From contig QXWW01000033.1 in the NCBI GenBank assembly GCA_009911185.1, positions 1 through 49,506 on the forward strand: a stretch of DNA of 49,506 nt. Direction: 5' to 3'. The DNA is from Lachnospiraceae bacterium (lineage in GTDB: Bacteria; Bacillota; Clostridia; Lachnospirales; Lachnospiraceae). The notes under the pieces are model-generated. The model made no database searches. It was not told the DNA's origin and worked only from the letters and a program-made list of their open reading frames with translations. The stretch's first letter is position 1; the number at the start of each line of letters is the position of its first letter. Positions 6,907 to 15,167 of this stretch are shown in pieces. Made by a program: the position numbers and the translations under genes.

Positions 6907-9900
6907 TTGAAAATTTTTTTAAGTATACTGTTGTCTTTGGTCATTTCGGTAATGGGATTTCCGATGGCGGATCAGGCGAAAACAGGGGAGGACGGACTCA
7001 GTGAACTTACGGCGGAGAAAAATATAACAGATATAATAGAAAGGGCGACGGGTGATACAAAACAGAAGGAAAAAACAGAATCTGGAACGAAGATAGAAAG
7101 CGAGAATATAAATCTTCTTAAAGAGGATAAGATTTCTTGCGGAGAAACACGAGAGAATACGGAAAAAAAAGCGGAAAATACTGGGAAGAAGAAAGGAGGG
7201 CAGGAGAATAAAAAGGCGGATAAAAAACGACGGAAAGAACTCGCACCCAAGGATCCAAAAGCGGGAGAAACGCATGAAAAAGAACAAAAGGATCCAAAGC
7301 AAGGCTTAAGTACAACTGAGAGAAGCGGGGAAATAAAAACCGGGGATAAAGAACAAATCCAGGAACAACAAGGCGAGGAAAAAGAGCAGGCGCTGGAAGC
7401 AGAAACTCAGGAAAAAGCGGCCTCTTTGAAGCTTGAAGATCTGATACAGAATACAGAAAAGAAAACCTTAAAACTCAGGGACTATGAGATGCTTGAGAAT
7501 AATGGAAAAACAGGATATACCACAGAAATAAGCAGGAAGATTAATTGCAGACATACAACGGGCGATATAGACGGAAGTATTCGATGTAATGTGGCAGAAA
7601 AACCTTTAAATCCGTCCCAAGAGGAGTTAAAGAAAAATATTGTGCTGACTGGGAAATTAAAAGGGAAGTCGGTTATAAAGAACGTGGAACGTTATGACGC
7701 CGGGGGTAACGTAAATACGGTAACGCACCAGCGGTTAAAGGTTTATTTTAAGGATGTGCCGGAAATAGAACCGGAATTTCTGGCAAGCCCTTATATTTGC
7801 CCGGATGGTAACGCAGGGTATGCATACTTTGAATTTCATTATTCTTATTGCCCAAATACAGAAAAATTTTATAAGGTGCAGGAATCTCATGTATGGCTGG
7901 GATGTACCAGAGGGGACGGAGGATTTCAGGAAATCCGTCCCCTGAAACTCAATCACACCTTTGAAATATATAAACTTACTCCCAACAAATATAAAGTTGC
8001 CTACGATGCGAATGGAGGGAGCGGAGACGTCAGTGAACAGAATGCGACCTATGACACTGTCTTAACGCTGCGGGAAGGGAGAAATTATAAACGCACAGGG
8101 CATACCCTTACCGGATGGAACACCAGGAAAAATGGGACGGGAAAAGCATATCAGTTAGGTGAAGCGGTAACAAACCTGACGTCCGTAAATGGAGGGCAAG
8201 TGACTTTATATGCGCAGTGGGCGCCTAATGTCCTGACTATAAAATATGATGCAAACCGTGGGATTTCTTCTGGAAGCTCCAATTTCCAGATTGAAACATT
8301 TTTTCGCAACTGGAAATATGGAGGGAATGAACAGGATCCGGTGGATGTCGCTTCTTTTGGTTTATCCAGACCGGGATATTCCATAAAGGAAGGCGCCGAA
8401 TGGAATACAAGCCCGTCTGGTACAGGAGTTTCTTTCGACCAGTCAAAGGATTATGCTATGACAGCTTATGCACCAGCTCTTATATATGGAAATCAGACGG
8501 TAATTCTATATGCCAACTGGGAGCCTGATATCTATACGATAACTTTAGACCATCAGCTCACAGGCCCGGAAACAGCCGGAACAGAAAAAATATATAAAAA
8601 ATATGAGACCGGGATGTATGTCGATAAGAGCTGTACAGAGGAGATGGATGGAAACCAGATTGGGCGGCCCCAAAAGGATGGATATATATTTCAGGGGTAT
8701 TACAGTGAAAAAGCCGAAGGTACAGAAATGATTAATGCTTCTGGCCAGTTGACGAAGGAGGGACGGGAAAGAAGAAACAGTTTAGGAGATGAAACCTGGT
8801 ACGCCCGTTATGCCTATATGGTGAAATGTGAGGATTATGCAGATATTCCCTGCGATCTTGAGAAGGCAGATAAAGATAACAGAGAAGATTTGGGGGTGCG
8901 CCTGACCTATAACCGCAGCACCAGAAAAGTGATGGTCTATACAGGCCGGACGAAATGCAGCGTATCCCTGGAGGGAATGAAAGCGGGTACATATATTGGA
9001 AAGGTTCCGTCGGTACTGAGCGCAGGTTCTATATCTGGTCATACGGGCGGGACGCAGACTGCAGAACTGCCTTTTACAGTGTTGGAGGGTACTGCTTATC
9101 GGTTAAAAGTGGAGGAAAATGGCATGATATTCTGTGACCGTCTGGTTTATTACAAAGAGGGACGTTTTCGTACCCTGGCAAAGCTGGGAAATCTAAAGGA
9201 GAAGAAAGCCGCGCATGGAAGCAGCCTTGCAGGAAGCGACTGGAATAAGGAAGAAGAGGGTTACAACCTGTATCAGTATTACGGATGTTCGGAACTTCGT
9301 GACATTCAGGAGCCAGGAACGGTACAACGATATTTTCAGTATAAAAGTGTCAATATGGCGTACAGCGGCAACGGTGCCACTACAGGAAAGAATATTCTGG
9401 AGAATAATGTCTCCCTGGAGGACAATTATCGGTTTCGTGACAATGGTTTTACCAGAAAAGTTACTGAGAAGAAATATACAGAAAAGAATAAGGAATATGA
9501 ATGTGAGGTAATATACAGTTTCCAGGGATGGGAGATGAATCAGGAAAATATTTATTCGGAAAAGCAGGAGGAACATGCGTATGCTATTTATGATGCAGCA
9601 AAATTAGGGGGAGGGATTTCCGGCAACACGATAGAGGATATCAGTACTTATGAGTCAGAAGAGCCGGTGCGCCGCAACTCAGCGTCACAGGTAATAAATT
9701 TGCATGAAACTGTCCGCGGTAATCAGGAAGCCGAAAAAAAAGCTTTAATAGAGGGGGGCGTTCATACAGTGGAATACATCAATTTCCAGGCAAAATGGGA
9801 TGCGTGTCCAACAATTGTAGTGAACCCGGAAGAGAAGCTGGAATTTTTCGAAGGCGAAGAAGTTACAAAAGAAAAAATCATCAGCCATTTAACAGCGCAT

Positions 9901-10722
9901 GATAATGAAGATAACAAAGATACGGCAAAGCGGCGGAATTTGAATGACAAGCTGCGTATTGTAAAAATATCTTATCCAGAGTCACAGAACAAAAGTCAGG
10001 CGGCTTATGAAAAACAGTATAAGGATGATGTGCCAAAAAATTTCCTGCTTGACACTTATTATCTTAAACTGGAGCAGGATGAAACCGTGGAAGTGTTTGT
10101 AACCTTTGCCGTCACTGACAGTAAAGGAAATACTACGGAGGAAGAGTTTCCGCTTACTGTAAAGTATAATCATTATCCTGAAATTAATAGCAATGATGTT
10201 TTCTATTATATGAAGGAAGAGGCAAATCATGGTGAAATTACCGCAGAAGCGCTTATTAGCAGAGCGTCGGCAAAAGATGAAGAAGATGGCAGCATCACCA
10301 GTAAACTTGAACTGACAGACTTTGATCCTCAGGAGTTTAAATTGCAGAGCGCGTCCCAAGCTGAGTTTGATATTACCTATCAGGTGACAGACGCCTATAA
10401 GAAGACGACGTTCAAGACAGTAAAGGTGCTGGTGTGGGATGAGCAGGCTGCCAGAGCAGAAAAACCAAAATACTATGTCCGATTCATATCGGAAAAACAT
10501 CTGGATACCCTTGAGAATAATTCTATCTGGCGAAGACCGGAGAATTTTGCATATCTAAGACAAATTTTGAAAAACGAGACCCCAATAGAAACCTGGATAT
10601 TTTCCAAGGAGGATGTTCATGCTGTTCAAAAGTGGATAACCGCAGGAGGAGAAGGAAACTGGAAGATTGGCCAGGAGGCGAATCGGGCATTTTTAGTGAA
10701 ATTTATTCATTGCAGACAGTAA
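6907..10722 (+). CDS. giant secreted InlB B-repeat protein, probable pilus-associated adhesin
   Basis: This 1271-residue exported protein begins at a TTG (GAAGGAG six to eleven bases upstream) and has a signal peptide with a likely cut near residue 22-25. Residues 25-180 are a Lys/Glu-rich, probably extended stalk. Three InlB-type B-repeats follow between about 355 and 640, each with an x-Y-D-A-N-x-G start, G-Y/H-x-x-x-G-W and a final Y-A-x-W. A long unassigned region contains several Cys. The C-terminal third has two Ig-like modules (near 960-1100 and 1100-1180). No LPxTG signal or C-terminal helix is present, so it must be held by other means, possibly through the pilus-like proteins encoded just upstream. 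Confidence 0.82.
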   Translation: MKIFLSILLSLVISVMGFPMADQAKTGEDGLSELTAEKNITDIIERATGDTKQKEKTESGTKIESENINLLKEDKISCGETRENTEKKAENTGKKKGGQENKKADKKRRKELAPKDPKAGETHEKEQKDPKQGLSTTERSGEIKTGDKEQIQEQQGEEKEQALEAETQEKAASLKLEDLIQNTEKKTLKLRDYEMLENNGKTGYTTEISRKINCRHTTGDIDGSIRCNVAEKPLNPSQEELKKNIVLTGKLKGKSVIKNVERYDAGGNVNTVTHQRLKVYFKDVPEIEPEFLASPYICPDGNAGYAYFEFHYSYCPNTEKFYKVQESHVWLGCTRGDGGFQEIRPLKLNHTFEIYKLTPNKYKVAYDANGGSGDVSEQNATYDTVLTLREGRNYKRTGHTLTGWNTRKNGTGKAYQLGEAVTNLTSVNGGQVTLYAQWAPNVLTIKYDANRGISSGSSNFQIETFFRNWKYGGNEQDPVDVASFGLSRPGYSIKEGAEWNTSPSGTGVSFDQSKDYAMTAYAPALIYGNQTVILYANWEPDIYTITLDHQLTGPETAGTEKIYKKYETGMYVDKSCTEEMDGNQIGRPQKDGYIFQGYYSEKAEGTEMINASGQLTKEGRERRNSLGDETWYARYAYMVKCEDYADIPCDLEKADKDNREDLGVRLTYNRSTRKVMVYTGRTKCSVSLEGMKAGTYIGKVPSVLSAGSISGHTGGTQTAELPFTVLEGTAYRLKVEENGMIFCDRLVYYKEGRFRTLAKLGNLKEKKAAHGSSLAGSDWNKEEEGYNLYQYYGCSELRDIQEPGTVQRYFQYKSVNMAYSGNGATTGKNILENNVSLEDNYRFRDNGFTRKVTEKKYTEKNKEYECEVIYSFQGWEMNQENIYSEKQEEHAYAIYDAAKLGGGISGNTIEDISTYESEEPVRRNSASQVINLHETVRGNQEAEKKALIEGGVHTVEYINFQAKWDACPTIVVNPEEKLEFFEGEEVTKEKIISHLTAHDNEDNKDTAKRRNLNDKLRIVKISYPESQNKSQAAYEKQYKDDVPKNFLLDTYYLKLEQDETVEVFVTFAVTDSKGNTTEEEFPLTVKYNHYPEINSNDVFYYMKEEANHGEITAEALISRASAKDEEDGSITSKLELTDFDPQEFKLQSASQAEFDITYQVTDAYKKTTFKTVKVLVWDEQAARAEKPKYYVRFISEKHLDTLENNSIWRRPENFAYLRQILKNETPIETWIFSKEDVHAVQKWITAGGEGNWKIGQEANRAFLVKFIHCRQ

Positions 10723-11373
10723 AGGAAAACAAAGGATTGCTGCCAGGTGAAAGAGTTCCGTGGCATATGCTGCAAATACGGGCTGTATGGTAACGACAGA
10801 TTGCCGAATCTCTGTGTTTTGCAGCAGTCCCGGAATGTCTAAAATTAAACAAAGAGGTTCTTATCTCGAAAAGCCCTGATGTACGGGCATTCACTCAGGA
10901 TTGCAAGCCTGTTTAGCTATATCTGTGTTTGGCAACTGGCGGGAGCGTTTTTTCAAACCCTCCCCTCGGGTCTGCAGGCATTTTCTGAACGGGAAAAAAG
11001 GTGGGAATGGCAATGCGCGTCCGTTTGGGTGTCTGGGAAGGTTAGATATACCTATATTCTGATGTCAAAAGAGGGCACCGCTTTTGGATGCAAGCTGGAA
11101 AAGTCGGGGGTCTTTGATACTAAATATTTTAATATTGTTTTGTAATGAGTGACAATTACCTAAGAAATTATCCTGCCAATATAAGAGACATGCGAGTGTC
11201 ATTAAAAATCGGTTAAATGATGAATGGTGCAATTTTGGAAAGTATTTTATAAGATAACGCGCAATTTTTAGAATCTGCTCAAAAGTTCCGTGTGAATTAG
11301 ATACTTGTTGATAATAAGCATGAGATAAATATTGATGTGTCATAACAACTTTGAAGGAGAGGAAGAATCTATT
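10723..11373. other. gap of about 650 bases with no convincing gene
   Basis: Short frames on both strands (for example 10879-11145 plus, 11065-11343 minus) lack ribosome sites and protein-like composition. A stop-ended Cys-containing stretch near 10770-10850 could be the remnant of a lost gene. The second half is AT-rich. I see no terminator directly after the giant adhesin. Confidence 0.4.
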
Positions 11374-11634
11374 ATGGAATTTAACGGAGATTTCAAACAG
11401 TTTGTTTTTGCGTATAACGGATTGATTTTTGCTTCGGATGAGAAACCGGAAGAGGGTTACTTAGGACAGGTAAAAATAATATCAGAGAATTATTTTGCAC
11501 GCCTGAATCAGATTATTCATTTTGTGCTGCCTGAAATGGCAAAGCTTTTTGGTAATTTCAGCGTTAACGAAGTGAAGGAGAAGTTAGGAGAACCTGTTAT
11601 TTGTTATGACGTGTGTTACGTTCCTATGAAATAA
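11374..11634 (+). CDS. hypothetical protein (86 aa)
   Basis: The frame is open from 11332, but the ATG at 11374 follows GAAGGAGAGGAAG and begins the more regular protein sequence. The product is a soluble 86-residue protein without Cys-rich or membrane segments (it contains QFVFAYNGLIFASDEKP). No family is recognised. It stands alone between two gene-poor stretches, so it could be a surviving fragment of a larger unit or a small independent gene. Confidence 0.5.
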   Translation: MEFNGDFKQFVFAYNGLIFASDEKPEEGYLGQVKIISENYFARLNQIIHFVLPEMAKLFGNFSVNEVKEKLGEPVICYDVCYVPMK

Positions 11635-11919
11635 TAACCACCGGGAAATGCGCATGAGAGTAATTATGCGTAAAAGCACCGTGTGCAGCAGAGAGTGCAA
11701 TATCCTTAAGATGGAGGGAATCACTGAAGAACTCAATTTCTGTAAGTGCAAATCGCCATATATAGCATCCAATTCGGGAAACGAACCGATAGATGGTATA
11801 TTGATTTCAGTGATTAGGGCTTTTTCCGCGACCTTAGTTGAGGGGAGAGGAAGGGGCTTGCCCACTTTGTTTCCTTCCATTTTCAAAAAGAAAAATGCTT
11901 TGGAGCATATACCCTAAAA
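11635..11919. other. gene-poor stretch, possible decayed mobile DNA
   Basis: Overlapping frames exist on both strands (11648-11917 plus, 11584-11886 minus), but neither has a ribosome site or recognisable domain. The composition is unlike the neighbours, and the stretch looks like a relic of an inserted element. I cannot name it. Confidence 0.3.
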
Positions 11920-11946
11920 TGCCGGAAAAGCCCGCAATACGGGCTA
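11920..11946 (-). terminator. terminator of the minus-strand binding-protein gene
   Basis: AGCCCG (11929-11934) and CGGGCT (11940-11945) form a stem with a 5-base loop. Read on the minus strand it is followed by TTTTCC and a T-rich segment, about 60 bases after the stop of the gene at 12010-13032. Confidence 0.5.
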
Positions 11947-12009
11947 TACCGACATATAAGAACTTTTAAAAAGATAACTACATTTACCAATAAGTTTTGT
12001 CAGATAAAA

Positions 12010-13032
12010 TTATTTTTTAACTGCTTCTTTGGCAAAAGAAGTATCTACAAGTTCTTTATAGGGGGGCTCAGAGGATAATTCATCGGCATCTGAGAGAACA
12101 TCTAAAAGCAGTTGGTAGCTGCTCTCTTCAAAAATGAGATTTTCTTTCCAAGTATCCTGTTCGTAGTATCTGGTTACAATTGCAGTAAGGGTTTTGGCAT
12201 CTGTTTCTTTGAATTGAGGGGCAATGGCCTCTGCGATCTCCTCAGGGGAATGATTTTGGACATAATCTAAGCCTTTTTGAAGTGCATTGGTAAACTGCTG
12301 AATAATTTCAGGATTTTTTTCAATATATTCTGCTTTCGCGCTGAAGGCAGTGTAAGGAACATAGCCAGAATCCACGCCCAGGGAAGCAATAACATATCCG
12401 TTTCCTTCCAGTTCCAGAGAAGTGGCGCCCGGTTCAAATTCCACAGAAAAGTCACCTTTGCCCCCGGAAAATGCAGCGGCTGTTGAACCAAAATCAATGC
12501 TTTGGTCAATGGAGAGATCTGTTTTAGGATCGATGCCATTCTGCCTTAAAATGTATTCAAAGATCATTTCCGGCATTCCGCCTTTTCTGCCGCCCAATAC
12601 TTCTTTTCCTTTTATATCTGTCCAGGTAAAATCAGGCATTTCTTCTCGTGCCACCAGAAAATTTCCAGCGCGCTGGGTCAACTGGGCAAAATTTACTACA
12701 TAATCCTGTGCGCCTTCGTTATAGGTATAAACGGTTGTCTCAGGTCCCATAAATCCAATATCTGCCTCGCCGGAAAGAACTGCTGTCATCGTTTTGTCCG
12801 CGCCAAACCCGGTAACCAGGGTCAGGTCAATATTTTCTTCCTGAAAGTATCCTTCTTGAATAGCAACATACATTGGCGCGTAAAAAACAGAATGCGCCAC
12901 CTCATTGAGCGTAAGTTTTACGGCGTCTTGTTTGGTCTTCTCCGTGCCGGAACATCCAGTGAGGATGGAACTCCCGGTAAGCGCGGCAAAGCATATCAGC
13001 ATGGTGAAAAAGCGAAAAAAAGTTTTTTTCAT
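12010..13032 (-). CDS. NMT1/SsuA-type ABC transporter substrate-binding lipoprotein
   Basis: This 340-residue lipoprotein has a lipobox ending LTGC (Cys27). It shows the pattern of the NMT1/THI5/SsuA class of periplasmic-type binding proteins: LNEVAHSVFYAPMYVAIQEGYF near 40-65, then GADKTMTAVLSGEADIGFMG. Relatives bind nitrate, sulfonates, taurine or thiamine precursors; the ligand cannot be read from the sequence. On the minus strand AAAGGACG precedes the ATG. No permease or ATPase gene lies beside it: the divergent neighbour is a PHP hydrolase and the other side is a gap. It is therefore an orphan that must share a transporter encoded elsewhere, or its partners have been lost. Confidence 0.88.
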   Translation of the reverse strand: MKKTFFRFFTMLICFAALTGSSILTGCSGTEKTKQDAVKLTLNEVAHSVFYAPMYVAIQEGYFQEENIDLTLVTGFGADKTMTAVLSGEADIGFMGPETTVYTYNEGAQDYVVNFAQLTQRAGNFLVAREEMPDFTWTDIKGKEVLGGRKGGMPEMIFEYILRQNGIDPKTDLSIDQSIDFGSTAAAFSGGKGDFSVEFEPGATSLELEGNGYVIASLGVDSGYVPYTAFSAKAEYIEKNPEIIQQFTNALQKGLDYVQNHSPEEIAEAIAPQFKETDAKTLTAIVTRYYEQDTWKENLIFEESSYQLLLDVLSDADELSSEPPYKELVDTSFAKEAVKK

Positions 13033-13212
13033 GTTGTCGTCCTTTATTCTTTTTTATTATGGTATGTGGAAGAGGGGGTAATGTGTTAATTCTTATCTTG
13101 TTTTTTTGGGAAAAAACAGCTAAAATACAATTACAGGAAAAAGTTTTGCTTTGAGGCAATATAGGAAATTCGTCGCATCTTATAATTAGACAAAACGACA
13201 CGGGAGGAAAAG

Positions 13213-13932
13213 ATGACAGATAAGATAGATTTGCATAGCCATACCATAGCAAGCGGTCATGCATACAGTACCAGGAATGAGATGATTGCGGCAGCGTACC
13301 GAAAAGGAATGGAAGTGTTTGCAATCACAGAACATGCCCCTGCTATGCCGGGAACCTGCCATGAAATGTATTTTATGAATTACAGGGTGCTGCCAAGAAC
13401 ATATCAGACAATGACCGTTTTATATGGTGCGGAACTGAATATTCTGGATTATGAGGGGCATGTAGATTTGCCGGAGTCTGTGTTAAGAGAAATGGATTTA
13501 GTTCTGGCAAGCATTCATCCGCCCTGTTTTACATCTGGAAGTATTCAAGATAATACTTTGGCGTATCTGGGGGCCATGAAAAATCCTTATATCAATATCA
13601 TTGCTCATCCGGATGACAGCCGCTTTCCGGTAGATTACGAGAGGTTGGTCAAGGGGGCGAAGGAGTACCATGTGCTGCTGGAGGTAAACAACTCGTCCCT
13701 TTCTCCTTTAAGTTACAGGGGAAATGCCAGAAAGAATTACCAAGAAATGCTGAAACAATGTGTAAAGTATCAGGTTCCGGTCGTAATGGATTCCGACGCT
13801 CATGTAGACATTATGGCAGGGGAGCATACATTTTCCCGGAAATTGTTGGAGGAAACAGATTTTCCGGAACGTTTGATTATTAACGGTCACAGTGAAGAAT
13901 TGTTTGATTATATCAATTACAGCGGAAAATAA
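13213..13932 (+). CDS. PHP-domain phosphoesterase, YcdX-like
   Basis: This 239-residue protein of the PHP superfamily is a metal-dependent phosphoesterase with a seven-stranded barrel. Metal-ligand motifs are visible in order: D6-x-H8-x-H10 (IDLHSHT), TEHAP near 40, GAELNI near 75, SIHPP near 100, AHPDD near 137, and DSDAH near 194. The length and motif spacing match the YcdX group. The natural substrate is not known in most members. GGGAGG precedes the ATG. It is divergent from the binding-protein gene and is probably transcribed alone. Confidence 0.9.
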   Translation: MTDKIDLHSHTIASGHAYSTRNEMIAAAYRKGMEVFAITEHAPAMPGTCHEMYFMNYRVLPRTYQTMTVLYGAELNILDYEGHVDLPESVLREMDLVLASIHPPCFTSGSIQDNTLAYLGAMKNPYINIIAHPDDSRFPVDYERLVKGAKEYHVLLEVNNSSLSPLSYRGNARKNYQEMLKQCVKYQVPVVMDSDAHVDIMAGEHTFSRKLLEETDFPERLIINGHSEELFDYINYSGK

Positions 13933-13941
13933 AATATCTAT

Positions 13942-13969
13942 TTACGTTATGACTTTAATATGTTAAAAT
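13942..13969 (+). promoter_or_regulatory. candidate promoter of the TrpR-like regulator gene
   Basis: TTACGT (13942-13947) and TAAAAT (13964-13969) are 16 bases apart, and TG at 13961-13962 gives an extended -10. The match is moderate. Confidence 0.4.
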
Positions 13970-14021
13970 CATAAAGAGATTTATATTTTTCATATAGGAA
14001 ATACATAAAAGGAGAATGGAT

Positions 14022-14324
14022 ATGAGCAAAAATTTGAAAACAGAAGCCGTAGACCATTTGTTTGAAGCGATATTGAGCCTGAAAAATAAGGAGGAGTGTT
14101 ACATATTTTTTGAGGATGTGTGCACGGTTAATGAGTTGTTGTCTTTATCCCAGAGATTTGAGGTGGCAAGAATGCTCAGGTCCCAGAATACGTATCTGGA
14201 TATTGCAGAAAAGACAGGCGCTTCCACGGCCACCATCAGCAGGGTAAACCGTTCCCTCAATTATGGGAATGATGGATATGATATGGTATTTGCGAGAACG
14301 GGTTTGGAGAAAAAGGAAGAATAA
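14022..14324 (+). CDS. YerC/YecD-family TrpR-like transcriptional regulator
   Basis: This 100-residue protein matches the TrpR-superfamily YerC/YecD group: an all-helical fold with a helix-turn-helix in YLDIAEKTGASTATISRVNR (about 68-87). Unlike true TrpR it is not known to bind tryptophan. Two ATGs lie six bases apart. The first (14016) is only one base from the AAAAGGAG site, so the second at 14022 is preferred. A convergent minus-strand gene and a shared bidirectional terminator follow. Confidence 0.92.
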   Translation: MSKNLKTEAVDHLFEAILSLKNKEECYIFFEDVCTVNELLSLSQRFEVARMLRSQNTYLDIAEKTGASTATISRVNRSLNYGNDGYDMVFARTGLEKKEE

Positions 14325-14330
14325 ATTGAA

Positions 14331-14390
14331 AAGTGGAAATGCCTTCATGTTCAAAGTATCAGGAACTTGGTATCATTTCCACTTGAATTT
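14331..14390. terminator. bidirectional terminator between convergent genes
   Basis: AAGTGGAAATG (14331-14341) pairs perfectly with CATTTCCACTT (14374-14384). T-rich tails lie on both sides, so it can end the regulator gene and the DUF1836 gene. Confidence 0.75.
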
Positions 14391-15016
14391 TATTTCTTTT
14401 TTTGCGGTGCTTCTGGCTGGGGACTGTTTCCGGCAAGTTTAGCATCTATGAGTTTTTCAATTAATTGCTTTTTTAAATAGACATCAAAGCTCAGCATACA
14501 TATAAAGGAAAAACGCTGGAGTTCTTTCTGTTCTGCTTCTGGCAACTCGCAAAAAGTCTGCTGGCTTGTATTATATTTTCGGGTGATATCTTTTTGTAAA
14601 TTTAAGATTTCCGATTCCTCCAGACGAAAAACTTCTGAGTAGATATCTTCCAGGTTGAAGTTCAGATCGGAAGCAAAATATTTGTCGGTCAGAGGATTCA
14701 GGATTGCCTGGATGTCACCGATACTGAGAATATTTTTGAAATAGTAAATAAAAATTAAGGCCAGAAGGTGCTCTTTGGAGTATTTTTTCTTTACAGGGGG
14801 GGGCAATAGATTATTTTTTGCATAGTTGTTAATCATGGTCTTGGTTAGTATCTTGTCTTCAGGGTGGCGTTTGGAAATAGAGAGCTGAGCGTCTATAAAG
14901 GTTGTCACCTGATCCATGTACAAATCTATATTTGGCAGATCTTCCGGTTTGATATACTCAATACGGGCGAGACTGTCCAAAATACTGTTTAGTAAATCTT
15001 TTTCGTCTATCGTCAT
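14390..15016 (-). CDS. DUF1836 family protein
   Basis: This 208-residue soluble protein carries the DUF1836 signature TKTMINNYAKNNLLPPPVKK near residue 60, followed by the helical segment HLLALIFIYYFKNILSIGDI. The first part resembles a MerR-like winged helix, so a DNA-binding role is likely but unproven. A GTG at 15025 overlaps the GAGGTG ribosome site. The ATG at 15016 lies six bases behind it and is the better start. A Pro/Lys-rich tail ends the protein. Confidence 0.88.
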   Translation of the reverse strand: MTIDEKDLLNSILDSLARIEYIKPEDLPNIDLYMDQVTTFIDAQLSISKRHPEDKILTKTMINNYAKNNLLPPPVKKKYSKEHLLALIFIYYFKNILSIGDIQAILNPLTDKYFASDLNFNLEDIYSEVFRLEESEILNLQKDITRKYNTSQQTFCELPEAEQKELQRFSFICMLSFDVYLKKQLIEKLIDAKLAGNSPQPEAPQKKK

Positions 15017-15103
15017 TTGTTTCACCTCAAAAAGTATTATATAGTATCAAAAACCAGATGACAAGCATTTTGTTGTTTTTTGGGGAGAATAATGGAAAAC
15101 TGG

Positions 15104-15132
15104 TTGAAATGTGACAGATTATTTACTATAAT
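15104..15132 (+). promoter_or_regulatory. sigma-A promoter of the helicase gene
   Basis: TTGAAA (15104-15109), a 17-base spacer and TATAAT (15127-15132) lie 36 bases before the helicase start. Confidence 0.75.
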
Positions 15133-15167
15133 AAACATATGTTTGAATATAGGAAGGAAAACAAAAT

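Noticed and set aside
6919-7315. Several overlapping minus-strand frames rich in Phe and Ser opposite the start of the giant adhesin gene
   Set aside because: They mirror the Lys/Glu-rich coding strand; no ribosome sites or protein-like features.
10879-11145. 88-codon plus-strand frame in the gap after the adhesin gene
   Set aside because: No ribosome site, erratic composition and no recognisable domain.
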